Shown piece after piece: positions 18,276-27,029 of a stretch of DNA of 64,000 bases (position 1 is its first letter; each line of letters starts with the position of its first letter). The DNA is taken from the NCBI RefSeq assembly GCF_000020505.1, contig NC_011027.1, forward strand, positions 604,001 through 668,000, in the 5' to 3' direction. The DNA is from Chlorobaculum parvum NCIB 8327 (lineage in GTDB: Bacteria; Bacteroidota; Chlorobiia; Chlorobiales; Chlorobiaceae). A model generated the notes under the pieces. That model ran no database searches. It saw only the letters and a program-made list of their open reading frames with translations, and was not told the DNA's origin. The translations under genes and the position numbers were made by a program.

Positions 18276-18611
18276 ATGGAACAGAACGAGAGCGCCTACT
18301 GCATGGTCATCACCACCGCTCCGGATCGTGATGAGGCCGAAAAGCTGGCACAAGGCATTCTCGAAAACCGGCTCGCGGCTTGCGTCCAGTTATCTGACAT
18401 TCGAAGCTTCTTTTTCTGGGAGGGCGAGATTCAGAATGACGACGAAGTGTCGCTTTTCATCAAAACCACCGGCAAACGTTACCCGGGCCTCGAAAGCTAC
18501 ATCCGCGACTACCACCCCTACGAAGTGCCGGAGATTGTCCGATTGCCGATTACCGGTGGATTGCCTGAGTATCTCGCTTGGCTGGATGCAACGACAGATA
18601 GTGATAGGTGA
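18276..18611 (+). CDS. cutA: Divalent-cation tolerance protein CutA
   Basis: Small trimeric PII-like cytoplasmic protein linked to divalent metal tolerance; its exact role is unsettled. The 111-residue product has the family core AEKLAQGILENRLAACVQLSDIRSFFFWEGEIQNDDEVSLFIKT and HPYEVPEIVRLPITGGLPEYLAWL. I use ATG at 18276 (MEQNESAYCMVITTAPD); the open frame back to 18144 includes the repeat-like hairpin and is not part of the family. Confidence 0.93.
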   Translation: MEQNESAYCMVITTAPDRDEAEKLAQGILENRLAACVQLSDIRSFFFWEGEIQNDDEVSLFIKTTGKRYPGLESYIRDYHPYEVPEIVRLPITGGLPEYLAWLDATTDSDR

Positions 18612-18638
18612 TGCAAGAAAGAAATTGATGGCTTGACT

Positions 18639-19328
18639 TTAGAGGTTGTAGCGAACTCCAAGCAAGATTTTGCTGCCTCCAAATGAGAGCTTTGCATCAC
18701 TCCCGAAGTCAATGTCACCGGCTCTAAAATAACGGTAACCCAAGTCAATAGTTACATTATTCATCACCTTGATACCTAAGCCGGCGCCGAGTTGCCAGGC
18801 AAATGCGGTTTTGTCGTACGATTGTTCATACCTGACCCCATTATCTCTGAAAGAGACGTCCATGCCCATAAAAGCCGCTCCAACCCCCCCCATTACATAG
18901 GGAGTGATCAGGCTACTCATGTTATAATCCGCGTACAGATTATACATTACTGTAAGCGCTGAAGCTTTGATTTTAAGGTCGTCAATATTGTCGCTTATGC
19001 CCCATTGATTGAGGATATCTTCCGTTGCGCTCTCAATAGCATCCATATCTGAACCCAGGATCTGATCGACGTCATTGGATTGGTATTCAACGGCAAGTTC
19101 ACCGCGGTACATACCTTTATCTTCACCAAGCGCAGCTTCAAGAGCATACCCACGTTTGTATTCAACAGCATCCTTTATTGATGTTGACGTTCCCGTTATT
19201 TCCGCATTACTGTTATCCATAAGGCACAGACCACCTGAAATGCTGACATACAAGGGCGCTGCTGTAGCTGTTATAGCTGGAGCCGACAGAACTGCAGCAG
19301 TTATTATGGCAACTGCGTATTTTTTCAT
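18639..19328 (-). CDS. Outer-membrane beta-barrel protein
   Basis: A 229-residue protein with a signal peptide (MKKYAVAIITAAVLSAPAITATA), then alternating amphipathic strands with aromatic girdles, ending in the outer-membrane signature GGSKILLGVRYNL with a C-terminal hydrophobic pair. Strand patterns such as ITPYVMGGVGAAFMGMDV and FAWQLGAGLGIKVMNNVTIDLGYRYFRAGDI match the OmpA-like or Opacity-type eight-stranded barrels (OMP_b-brl). The substrate or role is not evident. Its sequence is AT-richer than the flanking genes, and it stands alone before the tRNA cluster. Confidence 0.8.
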   Translation of the reverse strand: MKKYAVAIITAAVLSAPAITATAAPLYVSISGGLCLMDNSNAEITGTSTSIKDAVEYKRGYALEAALGEDKGMYRGELAVEYQSNDVDQILGSDMDAIESATEDILNQWGISDNIDDLKIKASALTVMYNLYADYNMSSLITPYVMGGVGAAFMGMDVSFRDNGVRYEQSYDKTAFAWQLGAGLGIKVMNNVTIDLGYRYFRAGDIDFGSDAKLSFGGSKILLGVRYNL

Positions 19329-19679
19329 TTTACACCTGGTTGAGTTTGGTTGGTGTTGTCTGTAACGCGTGAGTTTCTAGCTTTTTACGTCTTTCATCTT
19401 TATATACAAGATCGTAACTACTGCTTTAAATGTACAGAATGGTGTGCAAATAGTGAAACGATGACGGATTAGCAAAAAAACGCCATTGGAACAAGGTTTT
19501 TTCTCAATCACCAGGGGGAGGGAGTGGAAAAGGCGTCATATGACTCTTATTCTTATGATCATTTTAGCATGAATCGGGCTTTTATGGAAGCAAGAATGTT
19601 TACGTTTCCAACTGGGCTTGATGGTATGCTGGGGTCAGCTTTGGTTTTAAAACCAAAGGATAGTTGTACAAAAAGAAAA
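19329..19679. other. Intergenic stretch without a gene
   Basis: About 350 AT-rich bases between the divergently placed barrel-protein gene and the tRNA cluster terminator. A frame at 19524-19853 runs through the terminator and tRNA-Gln and is not credible. The part near 19340-19460 must hold the promoter of the barrel-protein gene, but no clear -35/-10 pair stands out. Confidence 0.5.
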
Positions 19680-19710
19680 AAGCCTTGTAACATTATCTGC
19701 TACAAGGCTT
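19676..19710 (-). terminator. Terminator of the tRNA cluster
   Basis: AAGCCTTGTA (19680-19689), loop of eleven, TACAAGGCTT (19701-19710). On the minus strand the stem runs into TTTTTCTTTTTG. It lies just past the tRNA-Gln gene, so it ends the four-tRNA transcript. Confidence 0.85.
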
Positions 19711-19718
19711 TAGCGGTG

Positions 19719-19791
19719 CTGAGGAGGCAGGACTCGAACCTGCAATTGCCTGATCCAGAGTCAGGAGCCTTACCAATTTGGCCACTCCTCA
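19719..19791 (-). tRNA. tRNA-Gln (anticodon CTG)
   Basis: Acceptor arms TGAGGAG and CTCCTCA pair fully with the U1-A72 typical of tRNA-Gln. The anticodon stem CCTGA/TCAGG encloses CTCTGGA, giving anticodon CTG. The T-arm is GCAGGTTCGAGTCCTGC and the discriminator is G. CCA is not encoded. Confidence 0.93.
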
Positions 19792-19970
19792 ATGGAGGTT
19801 CACAATGTAACGAAAAATTCTGGAATTCATCGGAATTTTTCATTAAAAAATGAAAAAAGTAGGCCTCTAGCGTTGTTCGTCGAAAGATGGAAAAGTCTTT
19901 CGACAAAAGCAGAACAGGCCTGAAACAAAAAAGACTTACAAGTCGAAACCCGTAAGTCATTCTGTTTGAA

Positions 19971-20047
19971 TGGTACACCCGAGAGGATTCGAACCTCTAA
20001 CCGTCTGATTCGTAGTCAGATACTCTATCCAGTTGAGCTACGGGTGC
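19971..20047 (-). tRNA. tRNA-Arg (anticodon ACG)
   Basis: Acceptor GCACCCG with CGGGTGT (G1-U72), D-arm AGCTCAACTGGATAGAGT, anticodon loop CTACGAA giving ACG (position 34 normally becomes inosine through TadA), T-loop GGTTCGAATCC, encoded CCA. Confidence 0.95.
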
Positions 20048-20057
20048 ATAGTGTATA

Positions 20058-20081
20058 AATCCCGGTTTGTACCGGGATTTA
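20058..20081. other. Stem-loop between tRNA-Arg and tRNA-Glu
   Basis: AAATCCCGGT (20058-20067) and ACCGGGATTT (20072-20081) form a perfect ten-bp stem with a TTGT loop. It could be a processing signal or a weak terminator inside the tRNA cluster; no T-run follows on either strand. Confidence 0.5.
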
Positions 20082-20085
20082 TACT

Positions 20086-20162
20086 TGGTAGCGTGTACGG
20101 GATTCGAACCCGTGATCTTCGCCTTGAGAGGGCGATGTCCTGGGCCACTAGACGAACACGCC
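20086..20162 (-). tRNA. tRNA-Glu (anticodon CTC)
   Basis: GGCGTGT pairs with ACACGCT (G1-U72). The D-arm region CGTCTAGTGGCCCAGGACA is typical of Glu. Anticodon stem TCGCC/GGCGA encloses CTCTCAA, giving anticodon CTC. T-arm ACGGGTTCGAATCCCGT, encoded CCA. Confidence 0.94.
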
Positions 20163-20190
20163 ATATTTTTTTTCTCTGGCTCACTTCAGT

Positions 20191-20267
20191 TGGTGGGCCC
20201 TGTAGGACTTGAACCTACGACCCAGCGATTATGAGTCGCTTGCTCTGACCAACTGAGCTAAGGGCCC
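20191..20267 (-). tRNA. tRNA-Ile2 (anticodon CAT, lysidine-type)
   Basis: GGGCCCT pairs with AGGGCCC. The body GGGCCCTTAGCTCAGTTGGT, followed by AGCGACTCATAATCGCTGGGTC, closely follows the known minor isoleucine tRNA with anticodon CAU, not elongator or initiator tRNA-Met. C34 would be converted to lysidine by TilS, encoded at 11721-12725. CCA is encoded. Confidence 0.88.
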
Positions 20268-20300
20268 TCGAAAGACCGTTTTGTGCTTCAGAGTGGTGTT

Positions 20301-20328
20301 AATATAAGGCATGTGATTAAAATTACAA
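20301..20328 (-). promoter_or_regulatory. Candidate promoter of the tRNA cluster
   Basis: On the minus strand TTGTAA (20328-20323) and TATATT (20306-20301) are separated by 16 bases and lie about 35 bases before tRNA-Ile2. The region is AT-rich. Seen by eye only. Confidence 0.4.
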
Positions 20329-20345
20329 ATGCTATTTGACCTTTT

Positions 20346-21620
20346 TCAGGAAAATTCCTGGTACTGTTCTCTTTTGATGTCCGCGCCGAGTGCCGAGAGT
20401 TTTTTCTCGATCGATTCGTAGCCGCGGTCGAGGTGATAGACCCTGAGTACTTCGGTGGTTTCTTTGGCTACCAGGCCTGCCAGCACCAGGCAGGCCGAGG
20501 CTCGCAGGTCAGTGGACATGACCTTGGTGCCGGTCAGCTCCTGCGGGCCGTGCACCAGCGCCCAGTTGTCCCGGATTTCGATGTGGGCTCCCAGGCGGTT
20601 CAGTTCTGGCAGGTGGTTGAAGCGTTCGAGATAGATGCGGTCGATGATGGTGCTGTCGCCATGCGCCTGGGTCATGAGGGCCATCCACTGGGCCTGCATG
20701 TCGGTCGGGAACTCCGGGTACGGGCGGGCCGTAATGTCGACTGGTTGCAGCTCTTCGGGCGCGGTGAGCGTAATGGCGTCGTCCTTGACTGTCACTATGC
20801 AGCCCGCCTGTCGGAAAGCATCGAGCACCGAGCCGAGATGCTCCGGCACGGTGCCGGTGACTGTGACACTGCCGCCGGTGATCGCCGCTGCGCCCAAGAG
20901 AGTCCCGGCTTCGATCCGGTCGAAGATGTTGTCGAATTCGACCGCTTTGAGCTGGTCGACCCCTTCGATGACGAGGGTCGTGGTGCCAATGCCGCTGATG
21001 TTGGCTCCCATCTTCTGCAGGAATCGGCAGAGACATTCGATTTCCGGTTCAAGCGCTGCATTTTGCAGCACAGTCTTACCTTCGGCGGTGACGGCTGCCA
21101 TCAGGGCGTTGCCTGTTGCGCCCACCGAGGAGATGGGGAAGTCGATCTCGGCGCCGCGCAGGCGTGAGCCGTTGACTTTGGCGTCTATGAAGCCTTGCTC
21201 AATCGTTACGGTGGCGCCGAGTTTTTCCATCGCCATGATGTGCAGATCGACCGGACGCGGGCCGAAGGCGCAGCCGCCGGGCAGAGAAACGCGGGTGTGG
21301 CCGAAGCGGGCGAGCAGCGGGCCGAGCACATAGATCGATGCACGCATCTTTTTGACCAGCTCGTAAGGTGCTTCGATACTTTTCAGATCGCTGGAACTGA
21401 CCTCCAGGCGGTTGTTTTCAAACGAAACCGCTGCCCCGAGGTATTCGAGAAGCTGAATGAAGGTTCGGACATCCTTGAGGTCGGGAATCCGGTTGATGCC
21501 GAAGGTGCCGTCCGGGGTCAACAGAGTTGCCGCGATGACGGGCAGGGCGGAGTTTTTTGAGCCGGATGCGGCCACGGTGCCGCTCAACTTCTTTCCGCCG
21601 CGGATGACGAGTTTATTCAT
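20346..21620 (-). CDS. murA: UDP-N-acetylglucosamine 1-carboxyvinyltransferase
   Basis: First committed step of peptidoglycan synthesis, transferring enolpyruvate from PEP to UDP-GlcNAc; target of fosfomycin. The 424-residue protein has the N-terminal [15 protein letters not shown] (Lys22-Asn23) and the catalytic loop [16 protein letters not shown] with the nucleophile as Cys117 (not the resistant Asp form). [35 protein letters not shown] and [14 protein letters not shown] are also family segments. The gene is alone on its strand, upstream of the tRNA cluster promoter. Confidence 0.96.
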   Translation of the reverse strand: MNKLVIRGGKKLSGTVAASGSKNSALPVIAATLLTPDGTFGINRIPDLKDVRTFIQLLEYLGAAVSFENNRLEVSSSDLKSIEAPYELVKKMRASIYVLGPLLARFGHTRVSLPGGCAFGPRPVDLHIMAMEKLGATVTIEQGFIDAKVNGSRLRGAEIDFPISSVGATGNALMAAVTAEGKTVLQNAALEPEIECLCRFLQKMGANISGIGTTTLVIEGVDQLKAVEFDNIFDRIEAGTLLGAAAITGGSVTVTGTVPEHLGSVLDAFRQAGCIVTVKDDAITLTAPEELQPVDITARPYPEFPTDMQAQWMALMTQAHGDSTIIDRIYLERFNHLPELNRLGAHIEIRDNWALVHGPQELTGTKVMSTDLRASACLVLAGLVAKETTEVLRVYHLDRGYESIEKKLSALGADIKREQYQEFS

Positions 21621-21768
21621 TCAGTACGAAGGTTACATCCTGAAAAGGTGCAAAAAGGGTTATTTAATTATTTCAGCCTCAGAAAAACAAATTTTATTTT
21701 TAAAGCCATTCAATCGACTTCGATGCTCAATCACTACGGCCGTCGTCTGAGGCGACGTTTTTTTTCGA

Positions 21769-23133
21769 GTGCCAATTATCTGGATACTTATGCGAATGTT
21801 TTCCTGCCGCCGTTTTCTGGCGGTGTTATTCAATCTGTTATACACCACACTTTTTCTGGTCAGCGCTCTGTCCCTGTTCCCGCTTTCTGCTCGTGCGGCC
21901 AGCGCTGAAATGAACAAGATCCTCAAGGAGCGTAAACAGGTTGAGCGCACCTTGTCAGACCTGAAGAAGCAGCTTGGCGAGTATCAGTCAAAGCTCAAAA
22001 GCACCAAAAAGAACGAAGCCCGTTCGGTGGCCGATCTCAAGAATATTCGCAAGCAGATTCTGGTCTATGAACGTCTCATCAAGGAAAACCAGAACCTGCT
22101 GACTGGTCTTGACCAGGAGATTGATGCTTTGCAGCAGGAGCTTGCCGAGAACCGGAAGAATTACCATCACGTCTCCAGCGATTTTCAGCGCATCGCCATT
22201 GCTGCCTACAAGCGTGGCGGAAACCGGAATGCCGAGCTGATCTTTTCTTCGCACTCGGTCAACGATGTTGTGGTTCGGAGTCGTTATGTCGGTTTTCTGT
22301 CGCAGGCGGTCAGGTCGAAGGTGGGTGAGCTTCAATCGAGCGCGCAGCAGATGGAGGCCAGCCGCGCCCGGCTTCAGCAGAGCTATCAGGAAAAAGAGAA
22401 GGCTATGAAGTCGCAGCAGGTGGAGCTTCAGGGCTATGCTTCGAAGAAAAAAGAGAAAGAGGCGGTGCTTACCAGCCTCAAGAAAGACAAGCGGACCTAT
22501 GCCAACCGCATCGCCGGGGTGCGTAAGAAGCAGCGGCAGATGCAGCAGAAGATCGAAGCGCTGATCATGGCTCAGCAGGAGCTGATCCGCAAGGAGCGGG
22601 AAGCGGCGCTACGACGACAGCGTCTTGCCGAAGAGCGGCGCCGGGCAGCGGCTCAGAAGTCTGGAAAAAAGGTGACCCAGCCAGCGCGCGGCCCGGTAGA
22701 TTTTACCGAGGAAGAGTTAAAAAGGGTGTCGGCCAACTTCGATGCCGGTTCATCACTGCCGTGGCCGGTTAAAAATGGCGTCGTGGTGCGCAAATTCGGT
22801 TCCAGTCGCGACAAGGAGCTGAACATCGTGACCGTGAGCAATGGCATCGATATTTCGGTTCCTGCCGGTACGCCGGTCAGGTCGGTTTCCGGCGGTAAGG
22901 TGGTGCAGGTGGCCTTTCTGCCGACGTTCGGCAATGTGGTGATCGTTCGGCATCCGAAATCGTATCTTACTGTTTACGCGAACCTTACCAAGGTTTCAGT
23001 GACGGCAGGTGAAGTCATCCAGTCGCGCCAGTTGCTTGGCAGCTCGGCAGCGATGCCGGAGGGAGGGTCGACGGTGCACTTCGAAATCTGGAAGGGCAAG
23101 GTAAAGCAGGATCCCCAGAAATGGCTCAGATAA
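21769..23133 (+). CDS. EnvC-like protein: coiled coil plus degenerate LytM (peptidase M23) domain
   Basis: A periplasmic protein of 454 residues (447 if ATG 21790 is used). A membrane or signal segment (about 12-43) is followed by two long coiled-coil stretches (about 45-290) and a C-terminal LytM domain (about 320-454). The zinc ligands of active M23 enzymes are missing: the first His is Asn in SNGIDISVPAGTPV, the HxH of HLHFEI is TVHFEI, and the lytic His in YAHL is YANL. EnvC and NlpD proteins with such losses activate cell-division amidases instead of cutting peptidoglycan. A Yip1 gene follows 13 bases later. Confidence 0.88.
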   Translation: MPIIWILMRMFSCRRFLAVLFNLLYTTLFLVSALSLFPLSARAASAEMNKILKERKQVERTLSDLKKQLGEYQSKLKSTKKNEARSVADLKNIRKQILVYERLIKENQNLLTGLDQEIDALQQELAENRKNYHHVSSDFQRIAIAAYKRGGNRNAELIFSSHSVNDVVVRSRYVGFLSQAVRSKVGELQSSAQQMEASRARLQQSYQEKEKAMKSQQVELQGYASKKKEKEAVLTSLKKDKRTYANRIAGVRKKQRQMQQKIEALIMAQQELIRKEREAALRRQRLAEERRRAAAQKSGKKVTQPARGPVDFTEEELKRVSANFDAGSSLPWPVKNGVVVRKFGSSRDKELNIVTVSNGIDISVPAGTPVRSVSGGKVVQVAFLPTFGNVVIVRHPKSYLTVYANLTKVSVTAGEVIQSRQLLGSSAAMPEGGSTVHFEIWKGKVKQDPQKWLR

Positions 23134-23146
23134 CAGGGAGAAGTTT

Positions 23147-23698
23147 ATGGGATTGAACTGGCTGTTTACGACGATCATCTCCGTGCTGGTTCAGCCGGAG
23201 GCCTTCTGGAAAGACGCGAAGGAGCAGCTCGGCGAGGTCAATGCGATGCGCGATTACGCGACACCGCTGATTACGATTGCCCAGCTCTGCAAGCTGCCGT
23301 TCATCGGTGTTCCCCGGATGGCCATGCTGCTTGCCATCGCCGGATTTGTGATCGATGTCTCCGTGCTCTACCTCCTCTCCGGAGCGATTGGATCGCTTGC
23401 CGGGCCTGACCGTTCTGATGCGTTGCACGTCGACGTAATGACCGTTCTCTGCTTTTCCCTCACGCCGGTCTGGCTTGCCGAACCGTTCTACATTCTCGGC
23501 GTTTGGCGCTGGCTGGTCATGGCTGCCGCGCTGCTTTACGCCGTGCTGATTGCCCGATTCGGCATGCACGCGCTGCTCGATCTCGAAAGCGCGAAGATCG
23601 AAGCACTGTCGAAAAAGTCCGGCGTCCTCATGGCCACGGCGACCTTTATTTCGTTTATGCTCATCGGCGGGCTGATCCGTTTTTTGACCTCTATATGA
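23147..23698 (+). CDS. Yip1-family integral membrane protein
   Basis: 183 residues with about five membrane segments. The opening [27 protein letters not shown] is the typical Yip1-domain start (a helix before the P-x-x-x-W motif), and [23 protein letters not shown] is a typical later part. The function of bacterial Yip1 proteins is unknown. It lies 13 bases after the EnvC-like gene and 10 bases before nadE, so all three may be one operon. Confidence 0.8.
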   Translation: MGLNWLFTTIISVLVQPEAFWKDAKEQLGEVNAMRDYATPLITIAQLCKLPFIGVPRMAMLLAIAGFVIDVSVLYLLSGAIGSLAGPDRSDALHVDVMTVLCFSLTPVWLAEPFYILGVWRWLVMAAALLYAVLIARFGMHALLDLESAKIEALSKKSGVLMATATFISFMLIGGLIRFLTSI

Positions 23699-23708
23699 CG
23701 CTCCCTTT

Positions 23709-24542
23709 ATGGAACCTCAAGACCTCCATCTCGATTACGGCCTGGTCGAATCGATTCTGATCCCTTTCATTCGCAACGAAATCAGGAAGTTCGGGTTCCG
23801 GTCGGTGGTGCTCGGCCTTTCCGGTGGCATCGATTCGGCGGTGGTGTGCGAGCTGGCTGCGCGGTCGCTCGGTGCCGATAACGTGCTGGCACTGCTGATG
23901 CCCTACAAAACCAGCAGCCGAGAAAGCCTGGAACACGCTCAGCTCATGGTGGACCGGCTCGGCATTCGCGCCGAGACCATGCCTGTGACCGGGGTGGTCG
24001 ATGCCTTTTTCGAGACGCGTCCGGACGCCAGCCGCCTGCGGCGCGGCAACGTCATGGCGCGCTCCCGGATGCTTTGCCTGTACGACGTGTCGGCGCGGGA
24101 CGGCTGCCTGGTGCTCGGCACGAGCAACAAAACCGAGCTGATGCTGGGCTACGGCACCATGTTCGGCGACATGGCTTCGGCGGTCAACCCCATCGGCGAC
24201 CTTTACAAAACCCAGCTCTGGGGCCTGGCCCGGCATCTTGGTGTCCCCTCGGAGCTGATCGACAAACAGCCCTCTGCCGACCTCTGGGAGGGCCAGAGCG
24301 ACGAGGCCGATCTCGGCTTCAGCTACGAGGAGGTTGACCAGCTTCTGTACATGATGCTTGAAGAGCGCATGGAGCGCGACGCCATTTTGGCTGAAGGCAT
24401 TGCCCCTGCCTTTTACGACCGGGTACGGCAGATGGTGGTGCGCAACCAGTACAAGCGCATGATGCCCGTTATTGCCAAACTCTCCAGCCGCACGCCGGGC
24501 ATCGATTTCCGCTATGCCCGCGACTGGCAGGAAATGAAGTGA
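23709..24542 (+). CDS. nadE: NH3-dependent NAD(+) synthetase
   Basis: Last step of NAD synthesis, amidating nicotinate adenine dinucleotide using ATP. The 277-residue length shows the synthetase domain only, without the glutaminase domain of longer NadE forms. The ATP pyrophosphatase loop LSGGIDSAV is at 37-45, and [42 protein letters not shown] and [23 protein letters not shown] are the remaining family motifs. nadB converges on it, and nadA is ten kilobases away, so most of the de novo pathway is in this window. Confidence 0.95.
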   Translation: MEPQDLHLDYGLVESILIPFIRNEIRKFGFRSVVLGLSGGIDSAVVCELAARSLGADNVLALLMPYKTSSRESLEHAQLMVDRLGIRAETMPVTGVVDAFFETRPDASRLRRGNVMARSRMLCLYDVSARDGCLVLGTSNKTELMLGYGTMFGDMASAVNPIGDLYKTQLWGLARHLGVPSELIDKQPSADLWEGQSDEADLGFSYEEVDQLLYMMLEERMERDAILAEGIAPAFYDRVRQMVVRNQYKRMMPVIAKLSSRTPGIDFRYARDWQEMK

Positions 24543-24577
24543 GGGGACTTTGATCTTCAGTCGATCTCAAGTCCCCT
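24542..24577. terminator. Convergent hairpin between nadE and nadB
   Basis: AGGGGACTT (24542-24550) and AAGTCCCCT (24569-24577) form a nine-bp stem with inner GATC pairs. It lies right after the nadE stop and 18 bases before the nadB stop. No long T-run follows. Confidence 0.6.
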
Positions 24578-24594
24578 GACTCAAAGATTGGGGC

Positions 24595-26190
24595 TCAAAA
24601 CGACCGCAGCACCGTATCCACCAGATAATGCTTGTCGTCCCTCTGCGGAAAGTCGGTGGTGTAGTGCAGTCCGCGTGATTCGCGGCGCTTGATTGCGCTT
24701 TCGATGACGAGGCTTGCCACCTTGATGATGTTGCGCAGCTCGATGATCTGCGGCGTGATCCTCGTTTTCTTGTAGTAGGCTTCGGTCTCCTCCTTGAGGA
24801 AATCGATGCGCCGGCGCGCGCGATCGAGGCGTAAATCGCTTCGGACGATGCCGACGTAGTCGTTCATGATCGCCTGGGTTTCGCGCTTGTTGTGCGCCAC
24901 CAGAATCCACTCTTCCGGATTGGTCGTGCCCGAGTCGTCCCAGTCCGGAAACTCATGCTCGACATGAATGGTGTTCAGGTGCTGGCGAATGTCCTCGCTG
25001 GAGCGCCAGGCGAAGACCAGCGCTTCGAGCAGGGAGTTGCTCGCAAGGCGGTTCGCGCCATGCACGCCGGTGCAGCTCGTTTCACCGCAGGCATACAGAT
25101 TGTTGATGGTGCTGCGACCGCGGCTATCCGTCCTGATGCCGCCGCACGAGTAGTGCGCCGCCGGAACCACCGGAATCATCTCCTTTGTCATGTCAATGCC
25201 GAACTCAAGGCAGGTGTCGTAAATGTGCGGGAAGTGTTCGATCACCTTGTCTGCATCGATATGCGTCACGTCGAGAAAGACGCACTCGTCGCCGCTCTTT
25301 TTCATCTCCGAGTCGATCGCTCGTGCTACGATGTCCCTCGGCGCGAGATTTTCACGCTTGTCGTAGCGCTTCATGAACGCCTTGCCATCCCGATTCCGCA
25401 AAATGCCGCCGAAGCCACGCACCGCTTCGGAGATCAGGAATGACTTGGCTTTCGGGTGGAACAGCGAGGTCGGGTGGAACTGGATGAACTCCATGTTGGC
25501 GATCTCCGCTCCGGCGCGATAGGCCATCGCGATGCCGTCGCCGGTGGCGATATCCGGATTTGTCGTATGCAGATAGACGTGGCCGAGCCCGCCCGACGCG
25601 ACCATCGTCACTTTCGACAGAATTTTCTTTGGCTTGTGGTTGAGCGTGTCGAGCACGTAAGCTCCATAGCAGGTGATGTCGTTAGTCTTTATTTTGAGGT
25701 GGTGCTCCGTGATGAGTTCGAGCGCGTAGTGGTGTTCGAGCAGCGTGATGTTCGGATGCGCGTTGACCCGCGCCAGCAGCGCTGTTTCGACCTCACGGCC
25801 AGTCAGATCCTTGGCGTGCACGATCCGGTTGCGCGAATGGCCGCCCTCCTTGCCGAGGTCAAGCGAATGGTTGGGGTTGGTGGTGAACTCCACGCCGAGT
25901 TCGATCAGCCGCCGGATATGCGATGGCCCTTCGTGCACCATGAGGCCCACCATCTCTTCGTTGCACAGGCCCGCGCCCGCGTCGAGCGTGTCTTCGATGT
26001 GCAGTTCCGGGCTGTCGTTGGTGTCGATCGTCGCGGCGATGCCGCCCTGCGCCCAGTTGGTATTCGAGGTCGAGCTCTCTTTTTTGGTGATGATGGTCAC
26101 CTTGGCGTGATCGGCCATGTGGATGGCGAAATAGAGCCCTCCGATGCCGCTGCCGATGACCAGCACATCGGTTTTCACTTCCTGTGTCAT
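24595..26190 (-). CDS. nadB: L-aspartate oxidase
   Basis: First step of de novo NAD synthesis, oxidising aspartate to iminoaspartate, which NadA condenses with dihydroxyacetone phosphate. The 531-residue flavoprotein begins with the FAD-binding GSGIGGLY (13-20). [13 protein letters not shown], the active-site HYSCGGI region ([22 protein letters not shown]) and [17 protein letters not shown] are typical, and the C-terminal helical domain of the succinate dehydrogenase/NadB family is complete. ATG at 26188-26190. The gene converges with nadE. Confidence 0.96.
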   Translation of the reverse strand: MTQEVKTDVLVIGSGIGGLYFAIHMADHAKVTIITKKESSTSNTNWAQGGIAATIDTNDSPELHIEDTLDAGAGLCNEEMVGLMVHEGPSHIRRLIELGVEFTTNPNHSLDLGKEGGHSRNRIVHAKDLTGREVETALLARVNAHPNITLLEHHYALELITEHHLKIKTNDITCYGAYVLDTLNHKPKKILSKVTMVASGGLGHVYLHTTNPDIATGDGIAMAYRAGAEIANMEFIQFHPTSLFHPKAKSFLISEAVRGFGGILRNRDGKAFMKRYDKRENLAPRDIVARAIDSEMKKSGDECVFLDVTHIDADKVIEHFPHIYDTCLEFGIDMTKEMIPVVPAAHYSCGGIRTDSRGRSTINNLYACGETSCTGVHGANRLASNSLLEALVFAWRSSEDIRQHLNTIHVEHEFPDWDDSGTTNPEEWILVAHNKRETQAIMNDYVGIVRSDLRLDRARRRIDFLKEETEAYYKKTRITPQIIELRNIIKVASLVIESAIKRRESRGLHYTTDFPQRDDKHYLVDTVLRSF

Positions 26191-26297
26191 GTATGGCGTG
26201 ATTGATGAGTTGCGGGTAGCGCTACCAACTGCTTGCCGCGAGCCTGGGACGGTGCCGGCAAAACGTAATATACGCAGTCCGGAATCAACTTCCGGCA

Positions 26298-26367
26298 GGA
26301 GCGCAGATGCTTGTTGCGCTCCGCCTGAAACGAGAACCGGGAATCAGTCACACGACAGATTCCCGGT
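26298..26367. other. Two tandem hairpins between pdaD and nadB
   Basis: GGAGCGCA (26298-26305) with TGCGCTCC (26315-26322), and ACCGGGAATC (26336-26345) with ... GATTCCCGGT (26358-26367). Both stems are perfect. Read on the minus strand they follow the pdaD stop, so the second could end pdaD transcription. Neither has a good T-run. Confidence 0.5.
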
Positions 26368-26399
26368 ATCGATACGAATATTTCGTCAGATTATAGGCC

Positions 26400-26945
26400 T
26401 TACGGCAGCAGCACCGCGCAGGAGATGACGGTCGTCCAGAGGCCGGTTTCGCCCTCGGCAGACTCGGTGATGTTGAATGAGTTGACGATTTTACCGCTCA
26501 TTTTGTAGATGCCCTCGCGCTCGTCCCAGTCTTTGTTGGGGTCGAACTCAATGCCGAGCGTAGTGGCCAGCATGGTGGCCGCCAGGTCCTCAGCGTATTC
26601 GCCGGAATGCTCGGCAGTTTCGCCATACGGGTGGTGCTCGGAGAGATAGCCGTACTGCGTTTCGTCAGCTGGAAGCGCTACGCCGACCGACGCGGAGATG
26701 AGGCGGTTGTTCTCGTTGGTCGAGTTGCGCGCCATGACCGCAAAGGTGATTTGTCCCGGTTTGAGGTGTTTCAGACCTTCTTCGACGCTGATGCGCTCAC
26801 ATTTGGGAGGAAAAATACTGGAAACCGTCACCAGGTTGCACTTTTCGATCTTGGCGTCACGCAGGGCGAGCTCGAACGAAGAGAGATACTCTTTGTGCCT
26901 TCCGACACCCTTGGTGAAAAAGACTTTTGTCGGGACGAATGACAA
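26400..26945 (-). CDS. pdaD: Pyruvoyl-dependent arginine decarboxylase
   Basis: Makes agmatine from arginine, the entry to polyamine synthesis. The 181-residue proenzyme belongs to the archaeal-type PdaD family and has the autocleavage site [15 protein letters not shown], where the bond between Ser42 and Ser43 is cut and Ser43 becomes the pyruvoyl group. Other family pieces are [23 protein letters not shown] and [34 protein letters not shown]. Length is normal. It is monocistronic, between tyrS and nadB. Confidence 0.93.
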   Translation of the reverse strand: MSFVPTKVFFTKGVGRHKEYLSSFELALRDAKIEKCNLVTVSSIFPPKCERISVEEGLKHLKPGQITFAVMARNSTNENNRLISASVGVALPADETQYGYLSEHHPYGETAEHSGEYAEDLAATMLATTLGIEFDPNKDWDEREGIYKMSGKIVNSFNITESAEGETGLWTTVISCAVLLP

Positions 26946-27029
26946 GGTGGTTTCTCCGGATAGAGGTTGCTGAAAAATGTTGTCCGTTTGAGCAATTATA
27001 GGAAAAAGCTACCTCATTCAAAACGTTTT

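Noticed and set aside
19524-19853. 109-codon frame near the tRNA cluster
   Set aside because: It runs through the tRNA terminator and the whole tRNA-Gln gene.
20191-20267. tRNA-Met call from anticodon CAT
   Set aside because: The body of the molecule matches the lysidine-type tRNA-Ile2, not Met tRNAs.
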